A DNA stretch of 64,000 nt, taken from positions 22,695 through 86,694 of the forward strand of contig NZ_DATLJA010000042.1 of the NCBI RefSeq assembly GCF_035539115.1, read 5' to 3'. The notes under the pieces are model-generated. The model was not told where the DNA came from. It saw only the letters and a program-made list of their open reading frames with translations, and made no database searches. Origin of the DNA: Desulfitobacterium_A sp035539115 (GTDB lineage: Bacteria; Bacillota; Desulfitobacteriia; Desulfitobacteriales; Desulfitobacteriaceae). Positions within the stretch are counted from its first letter, which is position 1; each line of letters begins with the position of its first letter. Made by a program: the position numbers and the translations under genes. Positions 25,741-34,286 of the stretch are shown one piece after another.

Positions 25741-27462
25741 TTAGATTTCATATTCCGCGTTTAATTTCGAAGCTTGTTTGAAGCCAATGCTCCGGTATTT
25801 GGAGAAATTAAGCCATTGTTTGGCAAAAAACTCATCTTTACGTTTAGGGTTTGATAAGCCTTTATACTCGTTGATAAAACGTTGATAATCATCAGCAGAT
25901 TGGAGTTTTATGGTTAGCCCAAGGGTATTAAGATGGACAACTGGTTCATAGGAATAATCCTCGAGAGAAAGCAAATTCTCAAACTTCGAGTTTCGGACCT
26001 TGACGACATGTTGATTTTCTAAGTCGATCAAGTTAAAACTTGTGGGATAGGAATAGGTGTCCCCTGCGACCGGCAGTGGTTCTCCAATCGTGTAGACTCG
26101 AGGATGACGCGTGAACTTCTGGATATCCTGTCCTGGAAGGAGCATATAGTATTCATCAAAGCATTGAACATTGACTTCTAAATTCTCTTTGACAAACTTA
26201 TTAACCGTAGCAATAGCCTTTACAAGACCTGAAACAATACCCCCGCCACATACATCATAACCATCAACAAGTACGAATCTTCCCGTATGCTGATTATTTT
26301 TAAACTCATCAAAAGCGATGCTTTCTTTTGTCTTGATGATCACTTCAGCGACATCATTCGTCTTCACAACCACTGCCTCATCATTAGTTGCAAGCGTGGT
26401 GGCATCAATGACTTTATTGATTGCAAAAATCTCGCATTCTACTTCCTGGGTAGCCAACTTAAGTTTATATTTTTTATTCTCAACTAGGCTTTGTTTACCC
26501 ATCCAGAATAGGTTGGCCTCAAAGAAGTTGGACACAAGCGGTGCATTCTCCACGTGAGAAATGAACTCTCCACGTTTGTTAAAGAACTCATCTTCCACAG
26601 TAATCCCCACGGACATGCCCGCTTTCACGATATCAACACGATCTTTTTCCACCCAAGCTTCGATCGATTTCACCTGGGTTACGTGATTGCTAGGTGAGAT
26701 GAGAATCTGATCTCCAACCTTTAATTGTCCGGATTCAATTCTTCCGGCAATAATACGTCGGGCATCAAATTTATAGACATCCTGAATTGGGAATCTTAAC
26801 GCTTTGTTTTCCAGACCTTTCCCCTTTTCAAAGTCGTCAATAGCTTCTAAAATTGGTTTTCCATCGTACCAGGGCATATTCTCTGATTTCTCAATCATGT
26901 TGTCCCCATAAAAAGCGGAGATTGGGATATATTTCAGGGGATAGACATTCAAGTTATTTAAGAAGCGATTCATTTCATATTCAATCTCCAGGAATTTCTT
27001 CTCGGAGTACCCAACCAAATCCATTTTATTGACCAGGACATAGACCTTCTTAATTCCTAAAAGGGAAAGAATGTAGCCATGACGTTTGGATTGTTCTTGA
27101 ATTCCTTCATTTGCATCGATAATGAGAAGCGCTGCTTCGGCATGAGCAGCACCCGAAATCATGTTCTTAAGGAATTCTTTGTGTCCTGGAGCATCAATAA
27201 TCACATAATCCCGTTTGGGGGTTCGAAACTGGATCTCAGTCGTATCAATCGTGATCCCTTGCTTCTGTTCTTCTTCGAAGGCATCCAAGAGATAGGCATA
27301 CTCAAAAGGCTTTCCTTTTTCCTTGGAAATACGCTTCACGCGATCAATAGCTCCTTCGGGGATAGAATGAGTGTCATAGAGTAATCGCCCGATGACGGTC
27401 GATTTTCCATGGTCAACATGCCCAACGGCGACGATATTCAGTGTCTCTCTTTCATTTTCCAT
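25741..27462 (-). CDS. cysN: Sulfate adenylyltransferase GTPase subunit, extended form
   Basis: CysN couples GTP hydrolysis to APS formation by CysD. The G-domain (1 to about 220) has GHVDHGKSTVIGRLLYDT (P-loop), DAPGHKEFLKNMISGAAHAE and NKMDLVGYS; EF-Tu-like domains 2 and 3 follow to about residue 425. The protein is 573 residues, about 100 longer than Escherichia coli CysN. The extra C-terminal stretch (from about FNLIDLENQHVVKVR on) shows no P-loop, so it is not a CysC kinase fusion. cysD ends 17 bp upstream. The absence of cysC and cysH, with AprAB-like genes alongside, indicates that APS itself is reduced. Confidence 0.94.
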   Translation of the reverse strand: MENERETLNIVAVGHVDHGKSTVIGRLLYDTHSIPEGAIDRVKRISKEKGKPFEYAYLLDAFEEEQKQGITIDTTEIQFRTPKRDYVIIDAPGHKEFLKNMISGAAHAEAALLIIDANEGIQEQSKRHGYILSLLGIKKVYVLVNKMDLVGYSEKKFLEIEYEMNRFLNNLNVYPLKYIPISAFYGDNMIEKSENMPWYDGKPILEAIDDFEKGKGLENKALRFPIQDVYKFDARRIIAGRIESGQLKVGDQILISPSNHVTQVKSIEAWVEKDRVDIVKAGMSVGITVEDEFFNKRGEFISHVENAPLVSNFFEANLFWMGKQSLVENKKYKLKLATQEVECEIFAINKVIDATTLATNDEAVVVKTNDVAEVIIKTKESIAFDEFKNNQHTGRFVLVDGYDVCGGGIVSGLVKAIATVNKFVKENLEVNVQCFDEYYMLLPGQDIQKFTRHPRVYTIGEPLPVAGDTYSYPTSFNLIDLENQHVVKVRNSKFENLLSLEDYSYEPVVHLNTLGLTIKLQSADDYQRFINEYKGLSNPKRKDEFFAKQWLNFSKYRSIGFKQASKLNAEYEI

Positions 27463-27479
27463 CGTTTTTACCCTTCCTC

Positions 27480-28280
27480 TTACATATATCCTTCTTTACG
27501 TAGTTTTTGCATCGCATAAGCATCTTCCTGATCTTGAGCACGTCCAGCACGTTCACTGATCGTTGTATGCTTCAACTCTTCGATGATTTCTTCCACTGTG
27601 GAGGCGTTCGAATTGATTTGACCCGTGCAAGGAGCACACCCTAAGCTACGATAGCGTTTGCCATTCTTAGAAAAATAGAGATCCACCACGGGAATATTTT
27701 CGCGGGCAATATAACTCCAAATGTCAAGCTCATTCCATTGAAGAAGCGGATGAACTCGGATGTGGTTTCCCTTCGGAAAATCGGTTTTGAATTGATCCCA
27801 GAGCTCTGGAGCTTGATTGGTATAATCCCATTCCGAGTTCTGATTGCGTTCACTAAAGACGCGTTCCTTGGAGCGTGACCCCTCTTCGTCGCGCCGAATT
27901 CCTAGGATAAGTCCCTCGAACTCATATTTGGTGACGACTTGTTGAAGCCCGTCTGTCTTCAACGCCTTACAGCATTCGAGCCGGCCTCGTTGTGGACCCA
28001 TGCCTGCAGCCAAAGCTTCTTCATTTTTATGCACGATTAAATCCAGTTTTAATTCCTTGGCCATGCGGTCACGGAATTCAATCATTTCCGGGATCTTGTA
28101 GGTAGTATCCACATGGATCAGAGGAAACGGGCAATACCCTAAAAAAGCTTTATTAGCTAACCAGAGAAGGACGGTCGAATCTTTGCCAATCGACCATAAC
28201 ATGCCGAGCTTTCCGAATTTCTTATAAGCCTCTCTTAAAATAAAGATACTTTCGGCTTCTAATTGGTCAAGATGATCCAT
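27480..28280 (-). CDS. cysD: Sulfate adenylyltransferase catalytic subunit
   Basis: CysD joins sulfate and ATP to give APS and pyrophosphate. The 266 residues show the PP-loop LWSIGKDSTVLLWLANKAF, the HVDTTYKIPEM segment, GIRRDEEGSRSKERVFSER and the C-terminal CAPCTGQINSNASTVEEIIEE region with RAQDQEDAYAMQKLRKEGY, all standard for CysD. Length is slightly short of the usual 300. It lies 18 bp after the AprB-like ferredoxin gene and directly before cysN, so APS-making and APS-reducing enzymes share one transcript. Confidence 0.95.
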   Translation of the reverse strand: MDHLDQLEAESIFILREAYKKFGKLGMLWSIGKDSTVLLWLANKAFLGYCPFPLIHVDTTYKIPEMIEFRDRMAKELKLDLIVHKNEEALAAGMGPQRGRLECCKALKTDGLQQVVTKYEFEGLILGIRRDEEGSRSKERVFSERNQNSEWDYTNQAPELWDQFKTDFPKGNHIRVHPLLQWNELDIWSYIARENIPVVDLYFSKNGKRYRSLGCAPCTGQINSNASTVEEIIEELKHTTISERAGRAQDQEDAYAMQKLRKEGYM

Positions 28281-28298
28281 AATAAGGCCTCCATATTT

Positions 28299-28613
28299 TT
28301 AATATTGATTCGGATCTTTAGTGTTAATGGTGATTTCTATCGGTTCCCCCTCGGCTTTGTGAATAGACCAGTGCAGAAGGTCTTTATCCTTTCGGGTCTG
28401 CATATATCCACCTTGCCCCCCGATATCTGCACCCAAAAAGAATTGGATTGCGCCAAAAGCACACTCCTTGAGACAGGAGGTACATCCCCAGCAATCCTTG
28501 GGGTATTTGATAAAGGACTTGCCGAATTCATCTTTAAAAATCAAGTTCCCGGGGCAAACCTTGAGACATTTGCCGCAGCCGGTGCATTGTTCACGGTTAA
28601 TCACGATGCTCAT
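28299..28613 (-). CDS. aprB: APS reductase beta-like subunit, two [4Fe-4S] ferredoxin
   Basis: The 104-residue protein holds two ferredoxin motifs, CTGCGKCLKVCPG and CWGCTSCLKECAFGA, and a C-terminal tail (about 60-104) with LHWSIHKAEGEPIEI. It would feed electrons to the flavin of the alpha subunit. Dissimilatory AprB is usually longer because of an extended tail that wraps the alpha subunit; this one is short. Its ATG overlaps the end of the AprA-like gene by 17 bp, indicating coupled synthesis. Confidence 0.85.
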   Translation of the reverse strand: MSIVINREQCTGCGKCLKVCPGNLIFKDEFGKSFIKYPKDCWGCTSCLKECAFGAIQFFLGADIGGQGGYMQTRKDKDLLHWSIHKAEGEPIEITINTKDPNQY

Positions 28614-30288
28614 AGTTCACATCCTTTGTCACAAGATCCCGAAATAGAATATCGACTTTCCCCTGCTGATAACGCGAATTAACGTATTTCAAGAAGTGCT
28701 GATCATCTTTTTCTGGGTAATCTGCATTCTCTTGGAAGCAGTGCCAACGGGTTTCCTTGCGAGCGAGTAAATGTTCAATCAGCGTTAAGCAGACATAGAG
28801 GCGGTCAATGACCTCGTAGAGCAACATAAGTTCATGCAGATCCTCGGCTTTTAAGGACTGACTCAGTTTGAGCAAAACGTTAATTTTTTCTTTAGCGAGA
28901 TTGAGCTTTGGGGTATTAACTAAATAATTTTCCGAGATGCCTCCAGCGTAGATATCCATAACCTTCTGCATCGCTTCTTCGAGATCTTCAATCGAATAAC
29001 GACTTGCGTTAGATTGATTCAAGAAGGACTGAAGCTCATCGCGTTTACGCTGAACGTCCACAAGGTCAACTGATAGAAGGGTTTGGTTTCGAATATAATC
29101 TAAAGCTGCGAGTGCGGCTATTTCGCCTTCGGCAAAACAACCCGTCACATATTTTTGCGGACTTCCCCCAGCCACATCTCCAGCGGCATAGAGTCCTTGG
29201 AGGGTGGTTGCTCGCTGAGTATCCACCCAATATCCACTGGCGGTATGGCCACCCACAATATATGGTTCCGTACCTTCGATTTCGACGTTTTCCTGGGACG
29301 GCCCCTTCCCACTTTCGAGCCATTTTAAGGTTTGGGCGGGTGCCATATTGAGATAGGCTTTATACAAGTCCTGCTCAACTGCAGGTGATTTTCCTTTCGT
29401 CGCTAAATAACACGGACCGCGACCCTGCAGGTTTTCCATTGCCGTCGAGTACATACGAATGGGGGTTGAAGGCGTTCCATAGTTTGTTTCGTAGAGTTCC
29501 CCTTGGCCATTAACCTGGGGTGCTCCCACACCTTGAGCAATTGTTCCGGTAGGAGCAAGCGTGTCCTTGCATCTTAAGGCGACAAAACGCATCTCAAAGG
29601 TCGTCATTTCGGCACCAGCCCGAATTCCCATAGCATACCCTGCACCCGTGTTAAACGGCGAATACCACATCTTATGATGAGAAAAGCCCGGGTTATTGGG
29701 TCGATATAGACCTGCAGCTCCACCCGTTGTACAGATGACGGCTTTCGCTCGAAGCGTATAAAAGACGTTTTTATCAAGTGAGAAACCATAGGCGCCAATA
29801 ACCTGATTGCCTTTGAGCAGATAATCAATAATATTCACACGATTAAGGACCGTGATCTGTTCCTGACTTTCCACGGCAGCGGCGAGGAGAGGTTTGATAT
29901 TTTCACCATTGATTTTGATATTGCGCCGTCCACGAGCCACATACTCTCCCAGCTCATCCTTTTGGATCACCAGACCCAAGCTTTCCATCTTTTCCGTGAC
30001 GCTATTGAGTCGTTGTGCAAGGGAATAGACCAAGTCTTCCCGAAGGATCCCTTCAGAATCGTTGCGAACATAATCGAGGTAGGTTTCCGGAGTTTCTCCT
30101 TTGACGATGTAGGCATTTAACGCATTGACCCCGGCAGCCAGACAGCCGCTGCGTTTAATATTTGCTTTCTCAGCGATAAGCACCTGGCAGGAGGAATGCT
30201 CAGCTAGCGTGAGGGCTGCAAAGCAACCCGCTGTTCCACCACCAATGATCAAAATATCTGTGGTTAATTCTTTGATTTCTAAGTCCAT
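28597..30288 (-). CDS. aprA: APS reductase alpha-like flavoprotein
   Basis: The 563-residue FAD enzyme of the fumarate reductase/AprA superfamily should reduce APS to sulfite and AMP. Visible are the FAD site TDILIIGGGTAGCFAALTLAE, KANIKRSGCLAAGVNAL, YRPNNPGFSHHKMWYSPFNTG (an AprA-type active-site region), FVALRCKDTLAPTGTI and the second FAD contact LYAAGDVAGGSPQKYVTGC. Dissimilatory AprA is around 620-660 residues, so this is a compact form. Embedding with cysDN, a small sulfite reductase and MetY, and without sat, qmo or dsrAB, supports an assimilatory role, as described for AprBA-like enzymes in some Clostridia; that is inference from context. Confidence 0.87.
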   Translation of the reverse strand: MDLEIKELTTDILIIGGGTAGCFAALTLAEHSSCQVLIAEKANIKRSGCLAAGVNALNAYIVKGETPETYLDYVRNDSEGILREDLVYSLAQRLNSVTEKMESLGLVIQKDELGEYVARGRRNIKINGENIKPLLAAAVESQEQITVLNRVNIIDYLLKGNQVIGAYGFSLDKNVFYTLRAKAVICTTGGAAGLYRPNNPGFSHHKMWYSPFNTGAGYAMGIRAGAEMTTFEMRFVALRCKDTLAPTGTIAQGVGAPQVNGQGELYETNYGTPSTPIRMYSTAMENLQGRGPCYLATKGKSPAVEQDLYKAYLNMAPAQTLKWLESGKGPSQENVEIEGTEPYIVGGHTASGYWVDTQRATTLQGLYAAGDVAGGSPQKYVTGCFAEGEIAALAALDYIRNQTLLSVDLVDVQRKRDELQSFLNQSNASRYSIEDLEEAMQKVMDIYAGGISENYLVNTPKLNLAKEKINVLLKLSQSLKAEDLHELMLLYEVIDRLYVCLTLIEHLLARKETRWHCFQENADYPEKDDQHFLKYVNSRYQQGKVDILFRDLVTKDVNYEHRD

Positions 30289-30353
30289 GACCTACTCCAT
30301 TTTCTCAATTACTTTACGCTTTTTTTCTATTCTTCTTCTCTTGGCTTCTCTCT

Positions 30354-31583
30354 TTAAAGACTGACCAACGCCTGGAGAAAATCTTCGATGATATCTTCAG
30401 CGTCTTCGAGGCCTACGCTAACCCGAATGAGATCCTCATAAACCCCCATCTTCTCTCGTTCTTCAAGCGTGTTGCCCGCATAGATGGTAGAAGCAGGATG
30501 AACCACCAACGTCCGAGCATCTCCAATATTCGACGCATTTAAAGCGTATTGCAGATTATTGATGACGTGAAAGGCATTTTCCTTGGAACCGACGCGAAGG
30601 GTTAGGAGCCCTCCGAACTTTCCAGAGAACTGCTCTCGGGCAATTTCGTGATAGGGGTTATCCTCAAGCCCAGGGTAGTTTACGAAACTCACCTGCGGTT
30701 GCTCTTTCAAGAACTTCGCAAGGGCTAAGGCATTATCACAGATGCGATCCATGCGAATTCCGAGGGTCTCTAAACCTAAACTGGTCAAATAGACATTCAT
30801 TGGAGCACTGCAGGTTCCAAAATCCTTAAAAGTTGTCTGGCGTAATTTCGCCAAATACGTGAATTGACCAAACTTCTTATAGGGTTTAATGCTGGGGAAC
30901 TTCTTAACGTCCCAATTTGTGCGCCCATTCGCAATAATGATTCCGCCAATCGAGTTACTGCTTCCGTTAATATACTTAGAGGTCGAGTGAATCACGATAT
31001 CGGCACCCAGTTCGAGTGGGCGAATAAGGTAGGGCGTCGTACACGTATTATCCACTATTAGAAGAATTCTCTTCGCATGTGCTAACTCAGCAAGCTGTTT
31101 GATATCCGGAACATCGAGTTTGGGGTTCCCTAGGCTTTCGACGAAGATTATTCGCGTTCGGTCCGTGATTGCTGCTTCAAAACCTTCAACCGTGCTTTCC
31201 TTAAGGAAGGAAGCCTGAATGCCCAGCGGTTTAAAGCCCTCAAACAACGCATACGTTCCTCCGAAAATTCCACTTCCGGCTAGAATTTCGTCCCCACTTT
31301 GTAAGCAAGTCAGTACAGCCATACTTATGGCCGCCATACCGGAAGCACAGGAAACGGCTCCGACGCCTTTTTCTAAGAAGGCTATCCGACGTTCAAAGCT
31401 CTCTATTGTAGGGTTGTTTAGTCGCGTGTAAAGAAAACCTGGTTCATGTCCTGTAAAAATTCTTTCTAACTCTTCCGCCGTTTCATGAGCAAACGCCGTG
31501 GACTGATAGATGGGGATCGTCGTTGCCCCTGATTTTGGGTCACCCTTGAAATTGCCATGGAGTAAGGAGGTGTTGAATTTCAT
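30354..31583 (-). CDS. metY: O-acetylhomoserine sulfhydrylase
   Basis: The PLP enzyme makes homocysteine from O-acetylhomoserine and sulfide or a sulfur-carrier thiocarboxylate. The 409 residues have SGMAAISMAVLTCLQSGDEI, VDNTCTTPYLIRPLELGADI and the Schiff-base Lys in HSTSKYINGSSNSIGG, with the C-terminal VVHPASTIYAGNTLEEREK typical of MetY/Met17. Its ATG overlaps the TAA of the TusA-like gene by one base. With the ThiS-type carrier, E1 and JAMM genes in the same operon it parallels the Wolinella succinogenes HcyS-HcyF-HcyD-MetY route, in which MetY uses a protein thiocarboxylate as sulfur donor. Confidence 0.94.
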   Translation of the reverse strand: MKFNTSLLHGNFKGDPKSGATTIPIYQSTAFAHETAEELERIFTGHEPGFLYTRLNNPTIESFERRIAFLEKGVGAVSCASGMAAISMAVLTCLQSGDEILAGSGIFGGTYALFEGFKPLGIQASFLKESTVEGFEAAITDRTRIIFVESLGNPKLDVPDIKQLAELAHAKRILLIVDNTCTTPYLIRPLELGADIVIHSTSKYINGSSNSIGGIIIANGRTNWDVKKFPSIKPYKKFGQFTYLAKLRQTTFKDFGTCSAPMNVYLTSLGLETLGIRMDRICDNALALAKFLKEQPQVSFVNYPGLEDNPYHEIAREQFSGKFGGLLTLRVGSKENAFHVINNLQYALNASNIGDARTLVVHPASTIYAGNTLEEREKMGVYEDLIRVSVGLEDAEDIIEDFLQALVSL

Positions 31584-31828
31584 TACAGCTCCTCACCCTT
31601 TTCTACATAAACGGTGTAGGTCTCATCCTCATTGTTCACGACTTGAAGGACTTTGTGATTTTCTTCCTTCAGACTCCGGGGCACATTTTGAATGGGTTCT
31701 CCAGAGCTCATTTTGATTTCTAAGATTTCACCCGGTTCGAGCTCTTCGATCGCAACTTTAACCTTGACAAACGTGATTGGGCAAACGACATTCGTAATGT
31801 CGATAAAATCATTGGCCTTGATGCTCAT
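31583..31828 (-). CDS. TusA/SirA-family sulfur-transfer protein
   Basis: The 81-residue protein has the TusA fold signature ITNVVCPITFVKVKVAIEEL, the Cys of the CPxx motif being the persulfide carrier, followed by the beta-strand LEIKMSSGEPIQNVPRSL. It could hand sulfide or persulfide between sulfite reductase and the ThiS-type carrier or MetY. It overlaps the sulfite reductase stop by 4 bp and metY by 1 bp, which makes joint function likely. Confidence 0.88.
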   Translation of the reverse strand: MSIKANDFIDITNVVCPITFVKVKVAIEELEPGEILEIKMSSGEPIQNVPRSLKEENHKVLQVVNNEDETYTVYVEKGEEL

Positions 31829-32691
31829 TTTAAAGCCTCCTGAAGATCCTTCTCAAATTCTTCCCAACCGACTCGTTTAAGGGTTAATCCAAACCGTTCT
31901 CCGGGTTTGGCACGTTTCTTAAAGAATTCAAGCGTCCGATCCGTGACTTTGAAGAGAACATCTTCATCATAAATCATCGGAAAAATGGACTTACCGGTTG
32001 CAATTTGATTGCCAAAGAGTCCCCCAAAATAAACGGAATAACCATTTTTCCCAGTCCAAGCTTCATTCGGGCAAGATTTCACACATTTTCCACAAAAATT
32101 ACAGAGATCTTGCTCGAATGTAACCGTCTGAGCGTCTCGATCTACTTTTATAGCCTTCTTCGGACAAACCGCTTCGCAAAGACCGCAGAACGTACAGGGA
32201 TCCACTTGCCATTCCGGTTGAACTCCACCTTTGATTCCTATATCATTCTCCTCGGCTTTAAGGCAGTTGTTGTTACATCCGGTTACCCCAAATTTAAATT
32301 TATGCGGGAACTCGAGACCCGCATATCTTTGATCCAATTTTTCGGCGATGGGGATCGTCTCAATCAGCCCATTTGGGCAGACGCTCGAACCTTGACAGGC
32401 TGTAATTGTACGCACGCGTGGACCGCAAACACCGGTGAGAAGTCCCACTGTTGCCATTTCACGTTTGACTTCTTCGATGTCCTCAAGCTTAATAAAGGGA
32501 ATCTCAACCCCTTGTCGGGAGGTTAAATGAACATAACCCTGCCCATATTTATTGGCGATTTCATAGATTTTTTTAAGATGTTCAGCAGAGATTTGTCCTC
32601 CTACAGTCTTTAAACGCATGGAAAACTGCTCTTTTTGGACTTGTCTCATCAGACCGCCGGCTTTTAAGGCTTTATAATCTACTTTTGCCAT
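31825..32691 (-). CDS. Small siroheme sulfite reductase with two ferredoxin clusters
   Basis: The 288-residue enzyme reduces sulfite to sulfide with six electrons. The nitrite/sulfite reductase half-domain comes first. The siroheme-[4Fe-4S] ligands are TACQGSSVCPNGL (Cx5C) and GVTGCNNNCLKAEENDIG (Cx3C), and two ferredoxin motifs CTFCGLCEAVCP and CNFCGKCVKSCP are inserted before the last strand. This single-chain layout is the Dsr-like/AsrC type, not the CysI type. The start is ATG 32689-32691, 8 nt after AGGAGG; the upstream extension would run into the structured element at 32716-32960. It is encoded between the JAMM protease and TusA genes. Confidence 0.92.
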   Translation of the reverse strand: MAKVDYKALKAGGLMRQVQKEQFSMRLKTVGGQISAEHLKKIYEIANKYGQGYVHLTSRQGVEIPFIKLEDIEEVKREMATVGLLTGVCGPRVRTITACQGSSVCPNGLIETIPIAEKLDQRYAGLEFPHKFKFGVTGCNNNCLKAEENDIGIKGGVQPEWQVDPCTFCGLCEAVCPKKAIKVDRDAQTVTFEQDLCNFCGKCVKSCPNEAWTGKNGYSVYFGGLFGNQIATGKSIFPMIYDEDVLFKVTDRTLEFFKKRAKPGERFGLTLKRVGWEEFEKDLQEALK

Positions 32692-32715
32692 GATTTCTTT
32701 CCTCCTCTGCTTACA

Positions 32716-32960
32716 GTAGCTTCTCGCACATCCATTCACTTAGCGCTTCAGGGCTGGCACACTCGCTTCCCTGGGAGCTCTGCCAAACCCTTCTGCCTTC
32801 TGCATGTGAACCACTGGCGCCGCTAACCCACGGAAACGTAGTGTACCTTAGTCCCCTTCGAGGATAAGTCAACTAAGGCTTGCGTTTCGTTCCTCAACTC
32901 AAGTCAAGTTTCCTTTACTGCCCTTCCGTGCAAATCGTTCATTCCTGTGCGAGAAGCTAC
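32716..32960 (-). ncRNA. 245-nt element with perfect 15-bp ends, probably structured leader RNA or MITE
   Basis: The arms GTAGCTTCTCGCACA (32716-32730) and TGTGCGAGAAGCTAC (32946-32960) are perfect complements. Inside, 32846-32852 pairs with 32872-32878 (CCTTAGT/ACTAAGG) and 32833-32838 with 32883-32888. 32751-32759 pairs with 32781-32790, including a pair that is G-U only on the minus strand. 32829-32835 can instead pair with 32924-32930, excluding the 32833-32838 helix, so two folds compete. The element ends 10-15 nt before the ribosome site of sulfite reductase. No coding frame of note and no known riboswitch consensus was found. A mobile MITE-like unit of the bcr1 type is the alternative; no target duplication is apparent. 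Confidence 0.55.
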
Positions 32961-32996
32961 GCTATCGGGTCCCTTTTAGTTATTCTTAAAGGGTTT

Positions 32997-33419
32997 TCAG
33001 GGTAAATCGAATAGTCGCAGCTCCTCTTCGTTCACGGTTCCCTCTTTGATTTTGAAGCTTTTAAACACGGGATGCTCCTTATCCTGAAGCGAAAGAATGA
33101 GATAACTCGCGTCGGGATCAAAGGCTAAGCGAATATCTTCCTGCGAGGGTCTTGAGGGCGAACTGGGATGGCTATGAAAATTTCCAAGCAGCATCCAACC
33201 CTTGCTCCGGATATCTTTAATCGCTGCAAACTGTTCCTTCGGATCCATGGAGAAGTGCTCCGGACTTTGGTCCACATTTATAAGGTAATAGACTTTTTCA
33301 ACCGTCTTAACCTCACCCTCAATCCGGCCAGCCAGTAAACCACACGCTTCATTCGGCAACTTCTCCTGGGTATAAGAAAGGATTTCAACATAGTCTTGCT
33401 GTTTAAGAAGAATCGTCAT
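32997..33419 (-). CDS. JAMM/Mec+-type metalloprotease (HcyD-like)
   Basis: The 140-residue zinc isopeptidase-like protein has the JAMM motif: Glu in LPNEACGLLAGR and GNFHSHPSSPSRPSQEDIR (HxHPx6-PSxxD). In Mycobacterium tuberculosis Mec+ releases cysteine from the CysO carrier. In Wolinella succinogenes the related HcyD is reported to trim the carrier C-terminus so that its Gly-Gly can be activated. The carrier gene here ends in extra residues after Gly-Gly, which favours the trimming role. It starts 11 bp after the E1-like gene. Confidence 0.9.
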   Translation of the reverse strand: MTILLKQQDYVEILSYTQEKLPNEACGLLAGRIEGEVKTVEKVYYLINVDQSPEHFSMDPKEQFAAIKDIRSKGWMLLGNFHSHPSSPSRPSQEDIRLAFDPDASYLILSLQDKEHPVFKSFKIKEGTVNEEELRLFDLP

Positions 33420-33430
33420 GCATTACACCT

Positions 33431-34243
33431 CTAAGACTTAATATCACATTGGGTTTGTTCATAATCAATGAGCTCTGTAATCGTGGGGTGTTCACCACAG
33501 ACCTCACATTTTGGATTATTGGAGAGTTTAATTTTCCTAAATTCCATGGTTAACGCATCATAGGTGAGCAGATGTCCCGTGAGCAATTCCCCGATGCCGA
33601 GAATATACTTAATGGCTTCCGTCGCTTGGATCGTTCCAATAATTCCTCCCATGACGCCGAGAACTCCAGCCTGTTTACAGGTCGGAACTGCATCCACCGG
33701 CGGCGGATTATGGAAAATGCAGCGGTAGCAGGGTCCTTGTCCGGGAACAAAAGTCATCGTCTGACCTTGAAAACGAATAATACCGGCATGAGAAAACGGT
33801 TTGTTTAAGAACACGCAAGCGTCATTGATCAAGAATTTTGCTGGGAAATTATCGGTTCCGTCAATAATGAAATCATAATCCTGGTCTTTTATGATATCTT
33901 CGATGTTTTGAGCACTCACCCATTCACGATAGGTAATCACATTAACATCTGGATTCATGAGGTTAATCGTCTCCTGGCCGGAAAGAACCTTCGGTTTTCC
34001 AACATCCTGGGTGAAATGGATGATTTGACGTTGAAGATTGGATAATTCGACGACGTCATAATCAACAAGTCCAATCGTACCTACCCCTGCAGCTGCCAAG
34101 AACATGGCCGCAGGAGCACCTAGCCCGCCCGTTCCAATGATGAGAACCTTACTCTTTAATAATTTTTTTTGCCCTTTAACCCCGACTTCCTTTAAGATAA
34201 TGTGCCGGGAATAACGGTCGAGTTGTTCGTCTGTAAAAGCCAC
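33431..34243 (-). CDS. MoeB/ThiF-type E1-like adenylyltransferase (HcyF-like)
   Basis: The 271-residue enzyme adenylates the C-terminal glycine of a ThiS/MoaD-fold carrier. Features are QLDRYSRHIILKEVG, the ATP site VLIIGTGGLGAPAAMFLAAAG, DYDVVELSNLQRQI, DGTDNFPAKFLIND, a zinc-binding set (CYRCIF and CEVCGEH) and the conserved Cys in PTCKQAGVLGVM. There is no rhodanese domain. The chosen start is GTG 34241-34243, before AFTDEQLDRYS, with GAGG upstream; the longer frame would overlap the carrier gene. It follows the carrier gene by 43 bp. Confidence 0.92.
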   Translation of the reverse strand: MAFTDEQLDRYSRHIILKEVGVKGQKKLLKSKVLIIGTGGLGAPAAMFLAAAGVGTIGLVDYDVVELSNLQRQIIHFTQDVGKPKVLSGQETINLMNPDVNVITYREWVSAQNIEDIIKDQDYDFIIDGTDNFPAKFLINDACVFLNKPFSHAGIIRFQGQTMTFVPGQGPCYRCIFHNPPPVDAVPTCKQAGVLGVMGGIIGTIQATEAIKYILGIGELLTGHLLTYDALTMEFRKIKLSNNPKCEVCGEHPTITELIDYEQTQCDIKS

Positions 34244-34286
34244 ACTGTATTCCTCTTTTCTCTTCTGAATTTTCCAGGAGTGCTTC

